The translations under genes were made by a program, and so were the position numbers. From NCBI GenBank assembly GCA_036924285.1, contig JAYKYS010000001.1, positions 25,357,501-25,421,500 of the forward strand: a stretch of DNA of 64,000 bases. Reading direction: 5' to 3'. This document shows positions 10,693 through 22,217 of this stretch, in pieces. Position 1 is the first letter of the stretch. Each line of letters begins with the position of its first letter. Below the pieces are notes generated by a model, which saw only the letters and a program-made list of their open reading frames with translations, had not been told where the DNA came from and searched no databases. Source of the stretch: Asterella californica. Taxonomy: Eukaryota > Streptophyta > Marchantiopsida > Marchantiales > Aytoniaceae.

Positions 10693-13600
10693 TACAGATA
10701 GGATTCTCGCCTGATCCAATAGAGCAAGAAGCTTTATCCACTAGCTTCTTAGGATTGGCGTCATGTGGATCAGTGCGTTATAGGAAGGTTGAGAATCTGA
10801 AGAGGTTTGAGAGACAACATGTGAAGTATGTACAACAGTCTTTGTGGGATAGTGGAGAGTTAGCAGGAGATGAACACATATCTAGAGTGTTTGAAGAGCA
10901 GTATTAGATAGATACTATAGGGGAGTTGAAATCTATAGTAGAAAGTTCTATAGATGATGTAGATAGAGTTGTGAGAGTGAGCTCCAAGGAGCTTTATGAT
11001 GTAATTGATAAGTTTATAGATCGACAAGAGGTGTATGTTGAGACCAAGTACAAGTCAGTGACAAAGAAAGTCAAACTAGTGGCTTTGTCTTTGCCACTCG
11101 ATTACAATCAGAAGATGGAACAAGTTGCACGAGAACCGACGCTCAGAGGACCGAGAAGAATTGGACACCAGTTCACAGAAACAACACTAAAGGAGCTGAA
11201 GATTGGAGGTGATGGATTTCTTACCGAGCAAGAGAAGAAGAGCTTCAGGGAGATGCTATCTAGGCATGGTAAGGCATTTGCGTTTGAGTCACATGAAGTA
11301 AGATGTGTAGATCCAAGTGTAGTTGCACCTATGGTAATCTTTACTATACCGCATGTGTCTTGGAATCTACGTCTTATCCCTGTACCTAGAGCTCATCTAC
11401 CAAAGCTGATAGACTTGCTCAATGAGAGGATTAGGATGGGTATCTTGGAACCATCTATAGCTCCCTATTCTAGCAGATGGTAGACTGATCCGAAGAAGAG
11501 TGGAGCTTTGAGATTCATTCAAGATATGCAACCAGTTAACAAGGTGACTATCAAGAATATGGGTATAGGACCTATTGTAGACGAGTTTGCAGAGACTTTT
11601 GCTGGTCGTGCTATCTATCAATGGGAGACTTATATTCAGGATATGATCAGTTTCAGTTGTCCTCTGAGAGTAGAGACTTGACTACAATGAGGACACCTTT
11701 GGGATTACTGAGGATGTGTACCTTGCCACAAGGTGCTACCAATTCTGTAGCACATATGATGAATGGCATGAACAAAGTTTTGAGGGACTTCATTCTGAAA
11801 AAACTATGCCATTCCTTGATGATGTGCCGATCAAAGGATGTGCTGAGGAGGAGAAGAATGAGATAATGGATCAGAGGGGGTGCCGTAAGTTTGTTGTAGA
11901 TCACATAGCTGACTGTGATAAGATACTGAGTCGACTGAAGGAGGTTCATTTGACTTTATCAGGAGCGAAGTCTGTATTTGGAGAACATGAGGTGTTAATA
12001 GTGGGACACCTATGTGGGTCTTATGGTCGGAAACCTTGTCCAAATAAGGTTGATGTCATCGAAGGATGAAGGAGACGTGTGGATCAGTTACTGAGGTGAG
12101 AAGATTTCTAGGTGCATGTGTGTTTTATCATATATGGATTCCACACTTTGCACATGTAGCAGATCCGTTGTACAAGTTGCTGAGGAAGGGACAAAGATTT
12201 CAGTGGCAAGAGGAGCAAAGCGAGTCTATGAAGAAGTTGAAGGATTTGTTGTCTTCACCACCAACTCTACGGAAGGTAACATATGAGTTGGGCAGATCTG
12301 TTATCCTTACTGTTGATACTAGTCCTATTGGCATTGGATGGACTATAGGACAAGATGATCAGGATAGAAATAGATATGTGGTGCGTTTTGATGCTAAGGT
12401 ATTAAGTTCACGGTAGAGAGAATACCCTCAGGTCAAAAGAGAGCTATGAGGAGTAGTTACTGCGATGAAGAGTGGTAAGGAATACTTGATAAGAGCACAT
12501 GTGGTTGTGGAGACAGATTGTTTACCTCTCTTGGGAATGATCACTAGCTGTACAACTCCAGATATTGCTATGTTGAGGTGGATAGCATATATCAAGTCCT
12601 TGAACCCAGAGTTTAGACATATTGCAGGAAAAGACAATCCTGTGGCAGATATGTTATCAAGGACTAAGTATTACGGTGAGAAGGAAATGATAGATGACCA
12701 GGAGAATGTGAGAACACAGTTCTATTCTAGTGTTCTTGCTAGAAAGGATAGAAGCTGTTTTGCAGCTCCATTGGAGTTATTTGAGAAAACTATGTATGAT
12801 GGCGAGTGGTTGGATCTTGGGGGCTATTTGAGTTCATTGGAAAGGCAAGAAGGCTGGTCTGATGCAGATTTCAAGAGGATCCGTAGAATAGCTTATGGTT
12901 ACTTTTTACATGGAGGACATCTATGGAAGCGCCCTAAGCTACAAGGAGGTATACCGCAATGGGTGGTATGTGACTTGGAATTGCAGCAGCAGCTGATCAA
13001 GGAGTTTCATGAGAGTCTATGGGCCGGTCATAGAGGAGTTTGGGCTACATTTGCCAAGATGAAGGAGAAGTATTGGTGGAAGGGTATGTATAAGGATGTA
13101 GTACAGTTTGTTTCATCCTGTATACCTTGCCAGATGTATTCCAACGTACGTCATCGTGATGGATTGCATCATACTTATCCTTTAGCCATTCATTACAAAT
13201 GGGTAGTTGATCTGGTAACTATGCCATTTGGACTCGGACAAATGAGGTATCTAGTCTTGGCTAGAAAAGATCTATCTAACCAAGTCGAAGGCCGTGTCCT
13301 GAGGACAAAGACCACTGCTAGTGTCTGCCGCTTTCTACTTGAAGATGTTATTTGTAGGTATGGGTGTGTGGGAAAGATCACTGCAGATAGGGGCGAGCTG
13401 GATTCACAAGAAGCAGTTGAGCTCTTCAAGCGATTGGGAATCAAGTTGGCGTTAATCACTACTTACAATCCTGAAGGGAATGGCAAGAGCGAAAGAGGTC
13501 ATCCGCCAATCATCAAAGCTTTGGTAAAAGCTTGCAAGGGTAAGATCCGTGAATGGCCTAGACTGCTACCATTTGCTTTGTGGGCAGATCGTACAACTCA

Positions 13601-14162
13601 TAGTACCGTTACAGGTTACATGCCAACAGAGTTGATACTGGGGCAAAAATCTGTGATGCCGATTGAGGAGATTGTGCCTACTTGAAATGTTTTGCCATGG
13701 GAAGATGGTAGAAGTACGGAGGATCTTCTTGCATTAAGGATCCAGCAGTTAGAACGAAGACCTGAGGATGTTGCCAAAGTTGTCGAAAGATTAAAGATTG
13801 CTAGAGAGAGAAACAAAGGCAGATTTGATAGAACGCATAGATTACGACCCAAACCAATTAAAGAAGGTGATTGGGTGTTACTCTATGATAGTAGGCTTGA
13901 TAATCAACATAGCACTATCAGGAAGTTCTCCAAGAGATGGTTTGGACCTTAGGTGGTGTTAGAAGTTTATGATAATGCCACATACTCCTTGAGAGAGTTA
14001 GATGGTGCAGTGCTCAAGATACCAGTTGCAGGAAAGAGAATCAAGCTCTTTACGAGGAGAGGGGAGGACCAGAGCGTTGCAGAGTTTACAGAGGATGAAG
14101 CTGAAGACTCAATGCAGGTTGAAGATGAGTTTGAAGCCGAAGCTGAAGCTGAAGAGTCTTGA
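10693..14162 (+). pseudogene. pol: Copy B pol, broken
   Basis: RT, RNase H and integrase are recognisable over the whole stretch by close similarity to copy C, but are cut by several lesions: TAG near 10906, TAG in SSRW-stop (11481-11483), a 1-nt shift near 11619, a frame change near 11850, TAG at 12414, TGA at 12449, TGA at 13683 and TAG at 13950. Intact islands include RNase H to integrase at 12465-13685. The acidic tail ends at TGA 14160-14162 as in copy C. The frameshift heptamer of A and C has become A GGT TTT here and the hairpin is weakened. Confidence 0.9.
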
Positions 14163-14208
14163 TCTGGATGACACATATCGGAGGATGTGCAGGTTCAGAG
14201 GGGGTGGA

Positions 14209-15286
14209 TGTCGCACTACTTGACGACTACATGCTTGACTTCTACTCCGACGCTTGAGTTTAGTAGTTCTAGAAGTTAGCTCATATTACTTCTAGTCCTT
14301 TATACATATGTTTGACACCTTTGCATACGGTGTTGACACTATTATGTTATATATTTTGAGTCTTAGTAGGTTGATAGTATGTTTCTATCTTGTTCAAGCA
14401 CTCATGCGCTTGTGCAAATGATATCATGCTTATCTATGTTGTGAAAGTACATAACTTAGGGTTTCCATGCTGATAGAGGTTAAGCTCATGGTTTGTACTT
14501 ACTTGTCGCCCATGCACGCTTTCTAGCCGGTTTAAGTTTCTTTCAGGGTTGCGTGTCATTTTAGGTAGTTTAAGATTTACGTTGGCATTTTAGGGGAGCT
14601 AACGTGGTAGCCTATGAGTGAAGTTCAGCAGATTTGAAGAAATTGCTTAAAAACTTCGAGGTTGTGTTCTCTGCCAGCAGGGCTACGATTTCCCAAGAAG
14701 TTTCATATCGATTGAGTGACTGAGTAATTCAGGGCGGCCGCTGAAACAGATGGGGTCTGAAAATCTCTTAATCTAGAGTAGCGACTTCAGAGGAGGAGAT
14801 CTGGAGTTCTGTGTACAGTCAGGAGTCCTCGCTTCACAGGAATGTTCAGCATCCTGTAGACTTCAAATCCTGTGAGAATATTTGAAATTGATCGAGCCAA
14901 TCCTCTGTTCTAGGTTGAAATAATCATCTGGGTGCCAGAAATTGTCATAATTTTCTTACTCAGAACTTTTCTGTCCACATCTCGGTGCTGGAATTTGATC
15001 TCAGGCTGAAACTTCGTGTGTGTGTTCATTAGGACCTCATTTACATGTAGGAGAAGTCTAGAAGTCTAAACCTTCATATTTTTCCTCTCCGTGAGTGTTA
15101 AAGTTCACCGTCTGATCTTATTACTGATAGTTAGATCTGAATTTCGCTTTCTGAGAATATTACAGGATCTTACACACCTGTGTGAGTGTTTATAGCCCTT
15201 GTTGTAACCTGAAAGCCAACCTCTTGAGTGAACAACCACAGCCAGAAGCCCGACGCTTTCCTAGGTAGACGGATCGCACTCCGACA
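14209..15286 (+). repeat. Copy B 3' LTR with internal deletion (1078 bp)
   Basis: It begins TGTCGCAC directly after the purine tract and ends CTCCGACA. It has about 100 bp more than copy C's LTR near 14370-14480, and lacks about 300 bp between GTGAAGTT (near 14627) and CAGCAGATTTG, a segment present in B's 5' LTR. The extra segment is shared with the isolated LTR at 50.5-51.8 kb, so two LTR subtypes exist. Confidence 0.9.
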
Positions 15287-16192
15287 CCGGAGGATGCGCA
15301 TGTTTAGAAGAGGTGGATGTCGTGTTGTGATTCGGCTCTTGTGTGAAATTCTCATGGAACATAGATTGTGTTTCTTTTTTGTGTTTTGTGAACCGTATCG
15401 CTTAACTCGCCGAATAGTGTGATGGGTGCCATGTTCGTGATTATCTGTTTAAGTGATCGCACGGTTGAGGAACGTGCCAAGTCATCGATTTGTACGCCTT
15501 CACTTCAGTGGTCCTTGTTGTCGTATTTGTGTATAAAATGGTGGGTCGAGAGTTCATATGACATTCTCTTTCAGCGGGTGATTCGTGAGAGTTCTCGGTG
15601 GTCTGCATGGAGGAGTGAAGAACTGCAAGAGTGGTGGTTATGGACGGAGGTTTGTTATCGGCTCCGGATCTTCTTTTCCTGAATCCGTTTCACATCAAGC
15701 TTCACTGCATCCACCGTGATCACTTTTGACAGTGGTTAGTTGCGTATTTTGGTGATGAATTCATGAGGAGGGTGATGAAGTTACAGCTTCCGGTGATCTT
15801 TCCGCTCGTAACATACGAAGAGACTTGGGATATGACGGTGCACATCTTGTTGTGAGGACGATGGATCTCAACTATCCATCGAATGTCTCTTTCAACCTTT
15901 GGGTCGATGTCCGATGTCATTGCAGACCGAAGATCAATCATGAGGTTTGGATCATGAGAAATTTCGGGCAAGAATATTTCAACCGCGTGATAGCTTCACC
16001 GTTTCCTTTTGTTGTACCTTTTATTGTAGATCATTTTCAGGTTGTAATATTAACTTTGTATTAGTCTGCGGCTCACTGGTTTCATTCTGGTTGAGCGCTT
16101 TTGTGTAGTTACGGATCGCAAAGAATCCTTCGACATATCTCAAGGATTTTTTGAGGTCTTAGAGTCTTGTTGATGTCTTGTGTCTCCTTGGG
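15287..16192 (+). repeat. 3' end of a family-2 gypsy element (E): purine tract and LTR
   Basis: CGGAGGATGCGC... AGAAGAGGTGGA (to 15317) is a diverged version of the family-1 pol end and purine tract. The LTR starts at 15318 with TGTCGTGTTG. About 875 bp of it (15318-16192) is repeated in inverted orientation at 16979-17868. The 5' part of this element is not in the window because copy B interrupts it. No coding region remains. Confidence 0.8.
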
Positions 16193-16978
16193 AGTAAAAG
16201 TTCGTTCTAAGGGAAAAAAGTTGAGTAGAGAAAAGACAAAAAGTAAAGCTCTTTTTGCTCTTATTGGTCTACTTTTGGACCAATGGTGTTCTAGCTGACC
16301 CTCGCGACGTTTCTGTGATTTCTGGAGACTTCGAAAGACCATTAGTGAAACTAAGAGTATGGTTGGAAAGCTCTCGACTGGGGCTACAATCTCGGCTGAA
16401 GAATTGATCAATTGGATGGAAGGATGAGGGCGTTATGGTAGATTAAGTGGATGGGGGTGAAATTCGTACCTACTGCTACGTTTCTGGTTGTTCTGAGAGA
16501 CTCGTGAAGAGTTTTGAGGAGCTGTCTGTTGGGTTGGACAGATGACGACTTGCTAGTCGTTTTGATATCAATTTCACCAGGTTCTTGATCGATTTGGATT
16601 ATGAACCGACTGATTGAAGTTGAGAAGTGCAGACGTGATAAGGCGGGAACAGCAAACTGTGACAGTCATGGATAGTTTGCTATTGCTTGAGTTTTGAGTC
16701 GAATTTCTGAGTGAAACTTTCCAGGATTGAAGTATGTCTTATAAATAAAATACTTGGGAAGTTTCACGTCAAATCTAGTTTGTTCAAAATCTTGGATCAA
16801 ATGTACCTGGATCTGTAAAGCTCTTAAGTTAACACAGATTACGGTTTTATCCAGATCTGAGAATTGGTTTGAGATTTTGACCTGAAAATTGTTCAGCATA
16901 GGAGTGAAAGGTCCAATCAAGCTTCCTATGAAGTTTGATCATCATTGGTCAACTGGTTTGAGAGGACTGAGGTCTCAA
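16193..16978. other. Spacer between two convergent family-2 LTRs
   Basis: No gene is recognised. The stretch lies between the inverted family-2 LTR copies and may be the inner part of one of these LTRs or unrelated flank. I find no second TG...CA LTR boundary in it. Short open frames here resemble nothing I know. Confidence 0.5.
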
Positions 16979-17868
16979 AGGAGACACAAGATACCAGAGA
17001 CACACAAGATATCAACAAGACTCTAAGACCTTAGAAAATCCTTCAGATATGTCAACGGATGCTTTGCGGTCCGTAACTACACAGAAGCGCTCAACCAGAA
17101 TGGAAAGATTGAGTCGCAGACTAATACAAAGTCAATGTTACAACCTGAAAATGATCTACAATAAAAGGTATGACAAAAAAAAACCTTGAAGGTATCACTC
17201 GATTGAAATATTTTTGCTCGAAGTTTCTCACGATCCAAGCCCCATGATTGATCTTCGGTCTGCAATGACACCGGACATCGACCCAAGGGTTGAAAGGAAC
17301 GTTCGATGGATAATTGAGATCCATTGTTTCTCACAACAAGATGTACACAGTCATATCCCAAGTTTCTCCCTATGTAACAATCGGAAGGATCACCGGAAAC
17401 TATAACTCCATCATCTTCCTCATGAATCATCACCAAAGTACGCAACTAACCATTGTCGAAAGTGGTCGCGGTGGATGCAATGAAGCTTGATGTGAAACGA
17501 GTTTGAGAAAAGAAGATCCGGAGCCGGTATCAGACCTCCGTCCATAACCACCACACTTGCAGTTCTTCATTTCTCCATGCAGACGTCCGAGAATCCTCAG
17601 AAATCACCCGTTGAGAGAGAATGTCATATGAACTCTCAGTCCATCATTTTATACACAAATGCGACGATAAGGATCACTGAAATGAAGACGCACAGATCGA
17701 TGACTCAGCACGTTCCTCTACCGTGTGATTACTTAAACATATAATCACAAACGTGGCACCCAACACACCGTTCAAAGAGTTTACGCGATACAGTTCACGA
17801 AATACAGAAAAGAAACACAACTTATGTTTTACAAGAATTTCACATAGGAGCCGAACCACAACACGACA
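16979..17868 (-). repeat. 3' LTR of family-2 element D (minus strand)
   Basis: On the minus strand it begins TGTCGTGTTGTGG at 17868, right after a purine tract (AGAAGAGGTGGA), and runs to about 16979, matching E's LTR with roughly 85-90% identity by eye. The inner limit is set only by where the match to E stops. Confidence 0.8.
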
Positions 17869-18280
17869 TCCACCTCTTCTAAACCTGTGCAGCCTCCGAT
17901 ATGCACCCGCACTCACAAGTTGTGGTCCGCATCACACTATATCTTTGTCCTCTTGACTGATGTTGTCAATATCTTTGTCATCCAAATCTTCTCCGTCATC
18001 ATCCAAGAGATCAAACTCTACTCCGACTTCCTCCATGCTTATCCCTTCATCTCGCTTCTTGAAGAGTTTCACACGCTTGTCTGCAATGGGAACCTTCAGC
18101 TCTGTCTCATCAAGCTCTCTTAGTGAGTATGTGGCATTGTCATGCACGACAAGAACCACATACAGGCCAAACCATCGCTTAGAGAATTTTCTAATCGCAC
18201 TGTGATGATTGTCCAAGCTACTATCGTAGACCAACACCGAATCTCCTTCTTTAATCTCCTTTGGCCTTAATCGATGACGC
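17869..18280 (-). pseudogene. pol: Family-2 element D: C-terminal integrase fragment
   Basis: The minus strand reads the end of a gypsy integrase: LVYDSSLDNHHSAIRKFSKRW, the GPY/F-like motif WFGLYVV, DNATYSLREL and a very acidic tail (EFDLLDDDGEDLDD), relative to family 1 clearly diverged. It is continuous with 26822-27048: removing copy C and one 4-bp ACGC repeat restores the codons for KDKFDKR-HRLRPK. Copy C therefore inserted within this gene. Confidence 0.88.
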
Positions 18281-19562
18281 TGTCGCGCTACTTGGCGGCT
18301 ACATGTTATATTTCTACTCCGACGCTTGAGTTTAGTAGTTCTAGAAGTTAGCTTATATTTCTTCTAGTCGTTTATGTATATGTTTGACACCCTTGCATAC
18401 GGTGTTAACACTATTTTGAGTCTTAGTAGGTTGATCACCATGTTGATAGGGCTTAAGCTCATGGGTTGTATTTGCGTGTCGCCCATGCACGCTTTCTAGC
18501 TGATTTAAGTTATTTTTCGGGGCTGCGTGTCGTTTTAAGTAATTTAAGTTTTACGCTGGCACTCTAGGGGGCTTGACGTGGTAGCCTATGAGTAAAACTA
18601 AGTTGCCACGTGGTTTAGGGTACTAAAGGACAACCAAGTGGAGCTATGAACTCCCATTGGTCCGTTTTTGTCTTTTGTTAAACTCTAAATTTAGAAACAG
18701 TGCTCTAGAGTGGAGTTCGAGCATTTGGTGAGGGATCTTCGAAATCTGAGAGCACAGGGAGAGAGGTCTCGTCATGCCAAGCACTTCCAGTGAAAATTTC
18801 GATCGATTTGAGTCAATAAAGATGGAGTTATGAGCAATTGAAGTTCGGATTGTGCTAGAATTGAATCATTTTGGTTGGATTTAGGGTTTTCAGTGTCACT
18901 CGCAGCAGATTTGAGGAAATTGCTTCAAAACTTCGAGGTTGTGTTCTCCGCCAGCAGGGCTACTATTTCACAAAAAGTTTCATATCGATTGAGCAACTGA
19001 GTAATTCAGGGCGGCCGCTGAAGCTGAGGGGGTCTGAAAAGCTCTTAATCTAGAGCAGCGACTTCAGAGGAGGAGATCTACAGTTCTGTGTACATTCAGG
19101 AGTCCCAACTTCACAGGGATGTTCAGCACCCTGTAGACTGCAAATCCTATAAGAAACTTTGAAATTGATCAAGCCAAACTCCTGTTATAGGTTGAAATAG
19201 CCAGCTAGGTACCAGAAATTGCCGTAGTTTTCTTGCTCAAAACTTTTCTGTTCGTATCTCCGTGTCAGAATTTGATCTCAGGCTGAAATTTCGTCTGTGA
19301 GTTCAGTAGTACCTCATTTGCATGTAGGGGAAGTTTAGAGGTCTAAACCTTCATAGTTTTCCTCTCCGTGAGTGTCAAAGTTCACCGCCGAATCCTATTA
19401 CTGCCAGCAAGACCTGAATTTCGCCTTCTGGGTATATTACTAGATCTTACACATCTGTGTGAGTGTTTATAGCCCTATTGTGACCTGAAAGCCAACCTCT
19501 TGAGTGAACAATCACAGCCAGAAGCCCGGCGCTTTCCTAGGTAGACAGATTACACTCCGACA
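18281..19562 (+). repeat. Copy C 5' LTR (1282 bp)
   Basis: TGTCGCGC...CTCCGACA, with 5-bp inverted ends TGTCG/CGACA. It contains a G-box-like CCACGTGG (near 18606) and a TTTATAG motif (near 19467) that could belong to the promoter; I cannot tell which is used. Same length as the 3' LTR. Confidence 0.96.
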
Positions 19563-19573
19563 TACTCTCTTTT

Positions 19574-19593
19574 TGGTGAACTCGACGTGAAAC
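19574..19593 (+). other. Primer-binding site of copy C
   Basis: TGGTGAACTCGACGTGAAAC starts 11 nt after the LTR end, a larger offset than the usual 0-5 nt. It is conserved in the three copies and begins with TGG, as expected for pairing to a tRNA CCA end. The tRNA is not identified. Confidence 0.6.
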
Positions 19594-19638
19594 ACCTAGG
19601 GTGGGAGTTTTCTTAAGAGTGTTACAGGATCAGATATC

Positions 19639-22026
19639 ATGGCCAACCAATGATCATCAAGTGGAGGTGCTGCTGCTGCTCAGCAATCTATTCAGTTTGA
19701 TGCTGCTACGATGAAGATGTTCTAGGCTTTTTCCATGTTCATGCAGCAGCAGCAGAGCACAGAGAGGAAGGAGGTGTTAGCAACCAAGGCGTTGCAATCT
19801 GTGGTGCACCAGATGGACCAGTTCAAGGGTACAGATATTTCCAAGTATGTGCGATACTATGCTAGGGAGATGGAGGTGAACAAGGTGCCTGAGAAGGAGA
19901 TGGTGGAGAACTTTGAGCTTGCTGTTGTCCCTGAGATTCGTGGGCGTGTGAAGGAGCTCAAGCAGCAGCAAGGACAGACTTGGGAGAGCTTTATGCGAGC
20001 TTTGAAGGAGGAATACTACACTGAAGATTCAGAGAGGGTGACCAAGAGAACGTTCTTGGAGTGGGTGGTTAAGCCCAACAAAGGTTTGTCTGTAAATGAG
20101 TTGTTAAGGGAATTTGATCGTCAATATGCTCAGCTTTCTAGGACAGAAAAGCTTACATTAGAGGTGGAGAAGACCGAGCTTTTCCTACAAGTAGCGGACG
20201 TGACTATTCAGGAGAAGCTTGAGCTGTTGCTGGAAGACAAGAGTGAGGAGAGAGGATTGAAGACTGACTGGAAGGAGGTTGAAGAGGCTGTTTCTTTGCT
20301 GACCAAGAGACAGAGAAGAAGGGACAAGGTGGTGGTAAGTGAAGCAGCACCTCTGATAATTCCTGTCAAGCAGTTGCCTACTAAGCCTGGTTTGGTAATT
20401 GCTAGAGAGGAAGACTCACCGCTTGATGAGTTGATTAAGGGTATGAAGGAGCTTAAGCTTAAGCTCACTAGGCTAGAAGAGAAGGAGCAGAATGTACAGC
20501 CTGCTATGCAGCGACCTCAGATGAGAGAAGGCTTTGTTCATCGTTGTATATGGTGTGATAGCCTAGACCATGTAAGAAGAGATCGTGGGGAGTTTTCAGA
20601 TGCATTGAGGAAGGATCTGATCTTCTTCAAAGATGGTAAGATCCATCTGAGAGAGACTAGGATGATGCTGGGAACCAACTTTGGCAAGGGTGGTATGAAG
20701 AGACTTGTGAATGATATATCAGCATCACATGCTGTTTCTCTTGTGAATGCTGCTACGGAGTGAAAGTGCTGCTGTGGAGTGAAAGTGGAAATGGAGAGAG
20801 AGAAAGGGACTACTGGGTTGTGGTCAGATGTAGTGCGGTCCGTAGCTAGAACAGAGCTAGATAAGGATGTGCTACGAAGGGTTGGCAACTCAATTCGAGA
20901 GACTACAGGATGGAATGACCCTGTGGATACTATGTCAGTACATGCTTATGTTGCACGAAGTCATCATGAAGCTGTACTAGAAGAAAAACGTAGGAGAGAG
21001 GATGCAGGTGAGGCTTCTACAGCCAAACGGCCTACTACAAGGAGTGAAAGGACTAGACCAGAGACAAGGCAGGAGACAACACCTACTCGGGAGGAGACTA
21101 TGGAGGATCTACCATCTACAACACCAAAGGAGAAGGAGAGGAGCAAGGAGAAGGGTAAGATGCCTGCATACAAACTTCAGTCTGACATTGAGATTGCTAC
21201 AGACTTGAAGCAGGTGTTAGAGAATCGTATCTTGAATGGGAAGGTTGAGTTTACCTTGGGTGAGATTCTTGGGATTGCAAAGCGTGCGTTCCATGAGGTT
21301 ATCATAGATACCATCAAGAGGAAACGTCAGATTTTGGGTGAAGCAGCTACGTTTAACGCTCTAGGGACCAAACTGTCGGAAGATGAGGAAGATGAGATTG
21401 CTGGTTATTGCTCTCAAGTATCAGAGGGAAGATCAGATCAGCACGTGAGGTTTGAAGATGAGGTGGAAGCATCGCAGAAGAGCCATTATTCTCACAACCA
21501 TTGGGCGAGAGCAACCACAGAGACCTTAGTGAAGCGGGGAGATCTAGAGGAACCTGTGGTGGCATTGATTGATCACGGCTTAGAGATTAATCTGATGTCT
21601 AAGGAGCTGTACAAGCGTGGGAGGTGGCCTATAGACACCGATCATGGATGGCTTATCCGTGCTGCCAACAACCAACGAGGAGAACTCTATGGTGCTTGCC
21701 CCAACATCAAGGTAACTGTGGGTGACATTAGTGATGTTCAGAATTTCTTTGTGCAAGACATGTCAACCTATCCTATCATTCTAGGGCAGCCTTACATTAC
21801 TGTTGTTAGAATGGAGACACGAGTTATGGATGATGGTTCAGCCTATGCTAGGATACGTAGTAGAGACGGCAAAAGAGCTGTTCAGTTTTTGACTGTTGCT
21901 GCAGAACATGAGAGGAATCGTGATAGCTTGAGAGACCGTCCGCTGCCTAAGATTACTCAGGAGTTTAGAGAGTCTAGGGGTTTTGGCAGAGTACCATTGA
22001 AGAGCGAGACTTCAACGGTACAGTAG
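19639..22026 (+). pseudogene. gag: Copy C gag-protease with several in-frame stops
   Basis: ATG at 19639 gives MANQ then TGA (GGA in copy A); a TAG follows near 19723. From 19735 one frame runs to TGA 20761-20763, which was created by a 15-bp in-frame tandem duplication (GGAGTGAAAGT with neighbours). The same frame continues to TAG 22024-22026. The zinc knuckle is damaged: the last Cys of CIWCDSLDHVRRDC is Arg here. The protease has LIDHGLEINLMS and, further on, YPIILGQPYI. Gag plus protease in one frame and pol in -1 is the shared design of this family. Confidence 0.92.
21978..22026 (+). promoter_or_regulatory. Predicted -1 ribosomal frameshift signal, copy C
   Basis: Heptamer G GGT TTT (21978-21984) is in the gag-protease frame, so slippage to GGG TTT keeps pairing. 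Spacer GGCAGA (21985-21990), stem arm GTACCATTGAAG (21991-22002), 7-nt loop, arm CTTCAACGGTAC (22010-22021): 11 of 12 pairs. The gag-protease stop follows 2 nt later. The pol frame has a TAG at 21975-21977, so only a shift at or after the heptamer can enter pol. Sequence features are direct; function is inferred from the known rule slippery site, 5-9 nt spacer, structure. Confidence 0.8.
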
Positions 22027-22217
22027 AGATAGGATTCTCGCCTGATCTAGTAAAGCAGGAAGCTTTATCCACTAGCTTCTTGGGATTGACATCATGTGGA
22101 TCAGTATGTTATAGGAAGGTTGAGAATCTGAAGAGGTTTGAAAGGCAACATGTGAAGTATGTACAACAGTCTTTGTGAGATAGTGGAGAGTTAGCAAGAG
22201 ATGAATACATATCTGGA

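Larger units (their letters stand above)
7176..15286 (+). mobile_element. Ty3/gypsy retrotransposon, family 1, copy B
   Basis: The order is a truncated 5' LTR (7176-8247), primer-binding site (8259-8278), gag-protease, pol, polypurine tract (14197-14208) and 3' LTR (14209-15286). The start of the 5' LTR is missing because copy A is inserted there. The copy is older than C: it has many stops, frameshifts and LTR indels. Its right flank, CCGGAGGATGCGC, is the end of a family-2 element just before that element's polypurine tract, so B landed in a family-2 copy. Confidence 0.93.
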
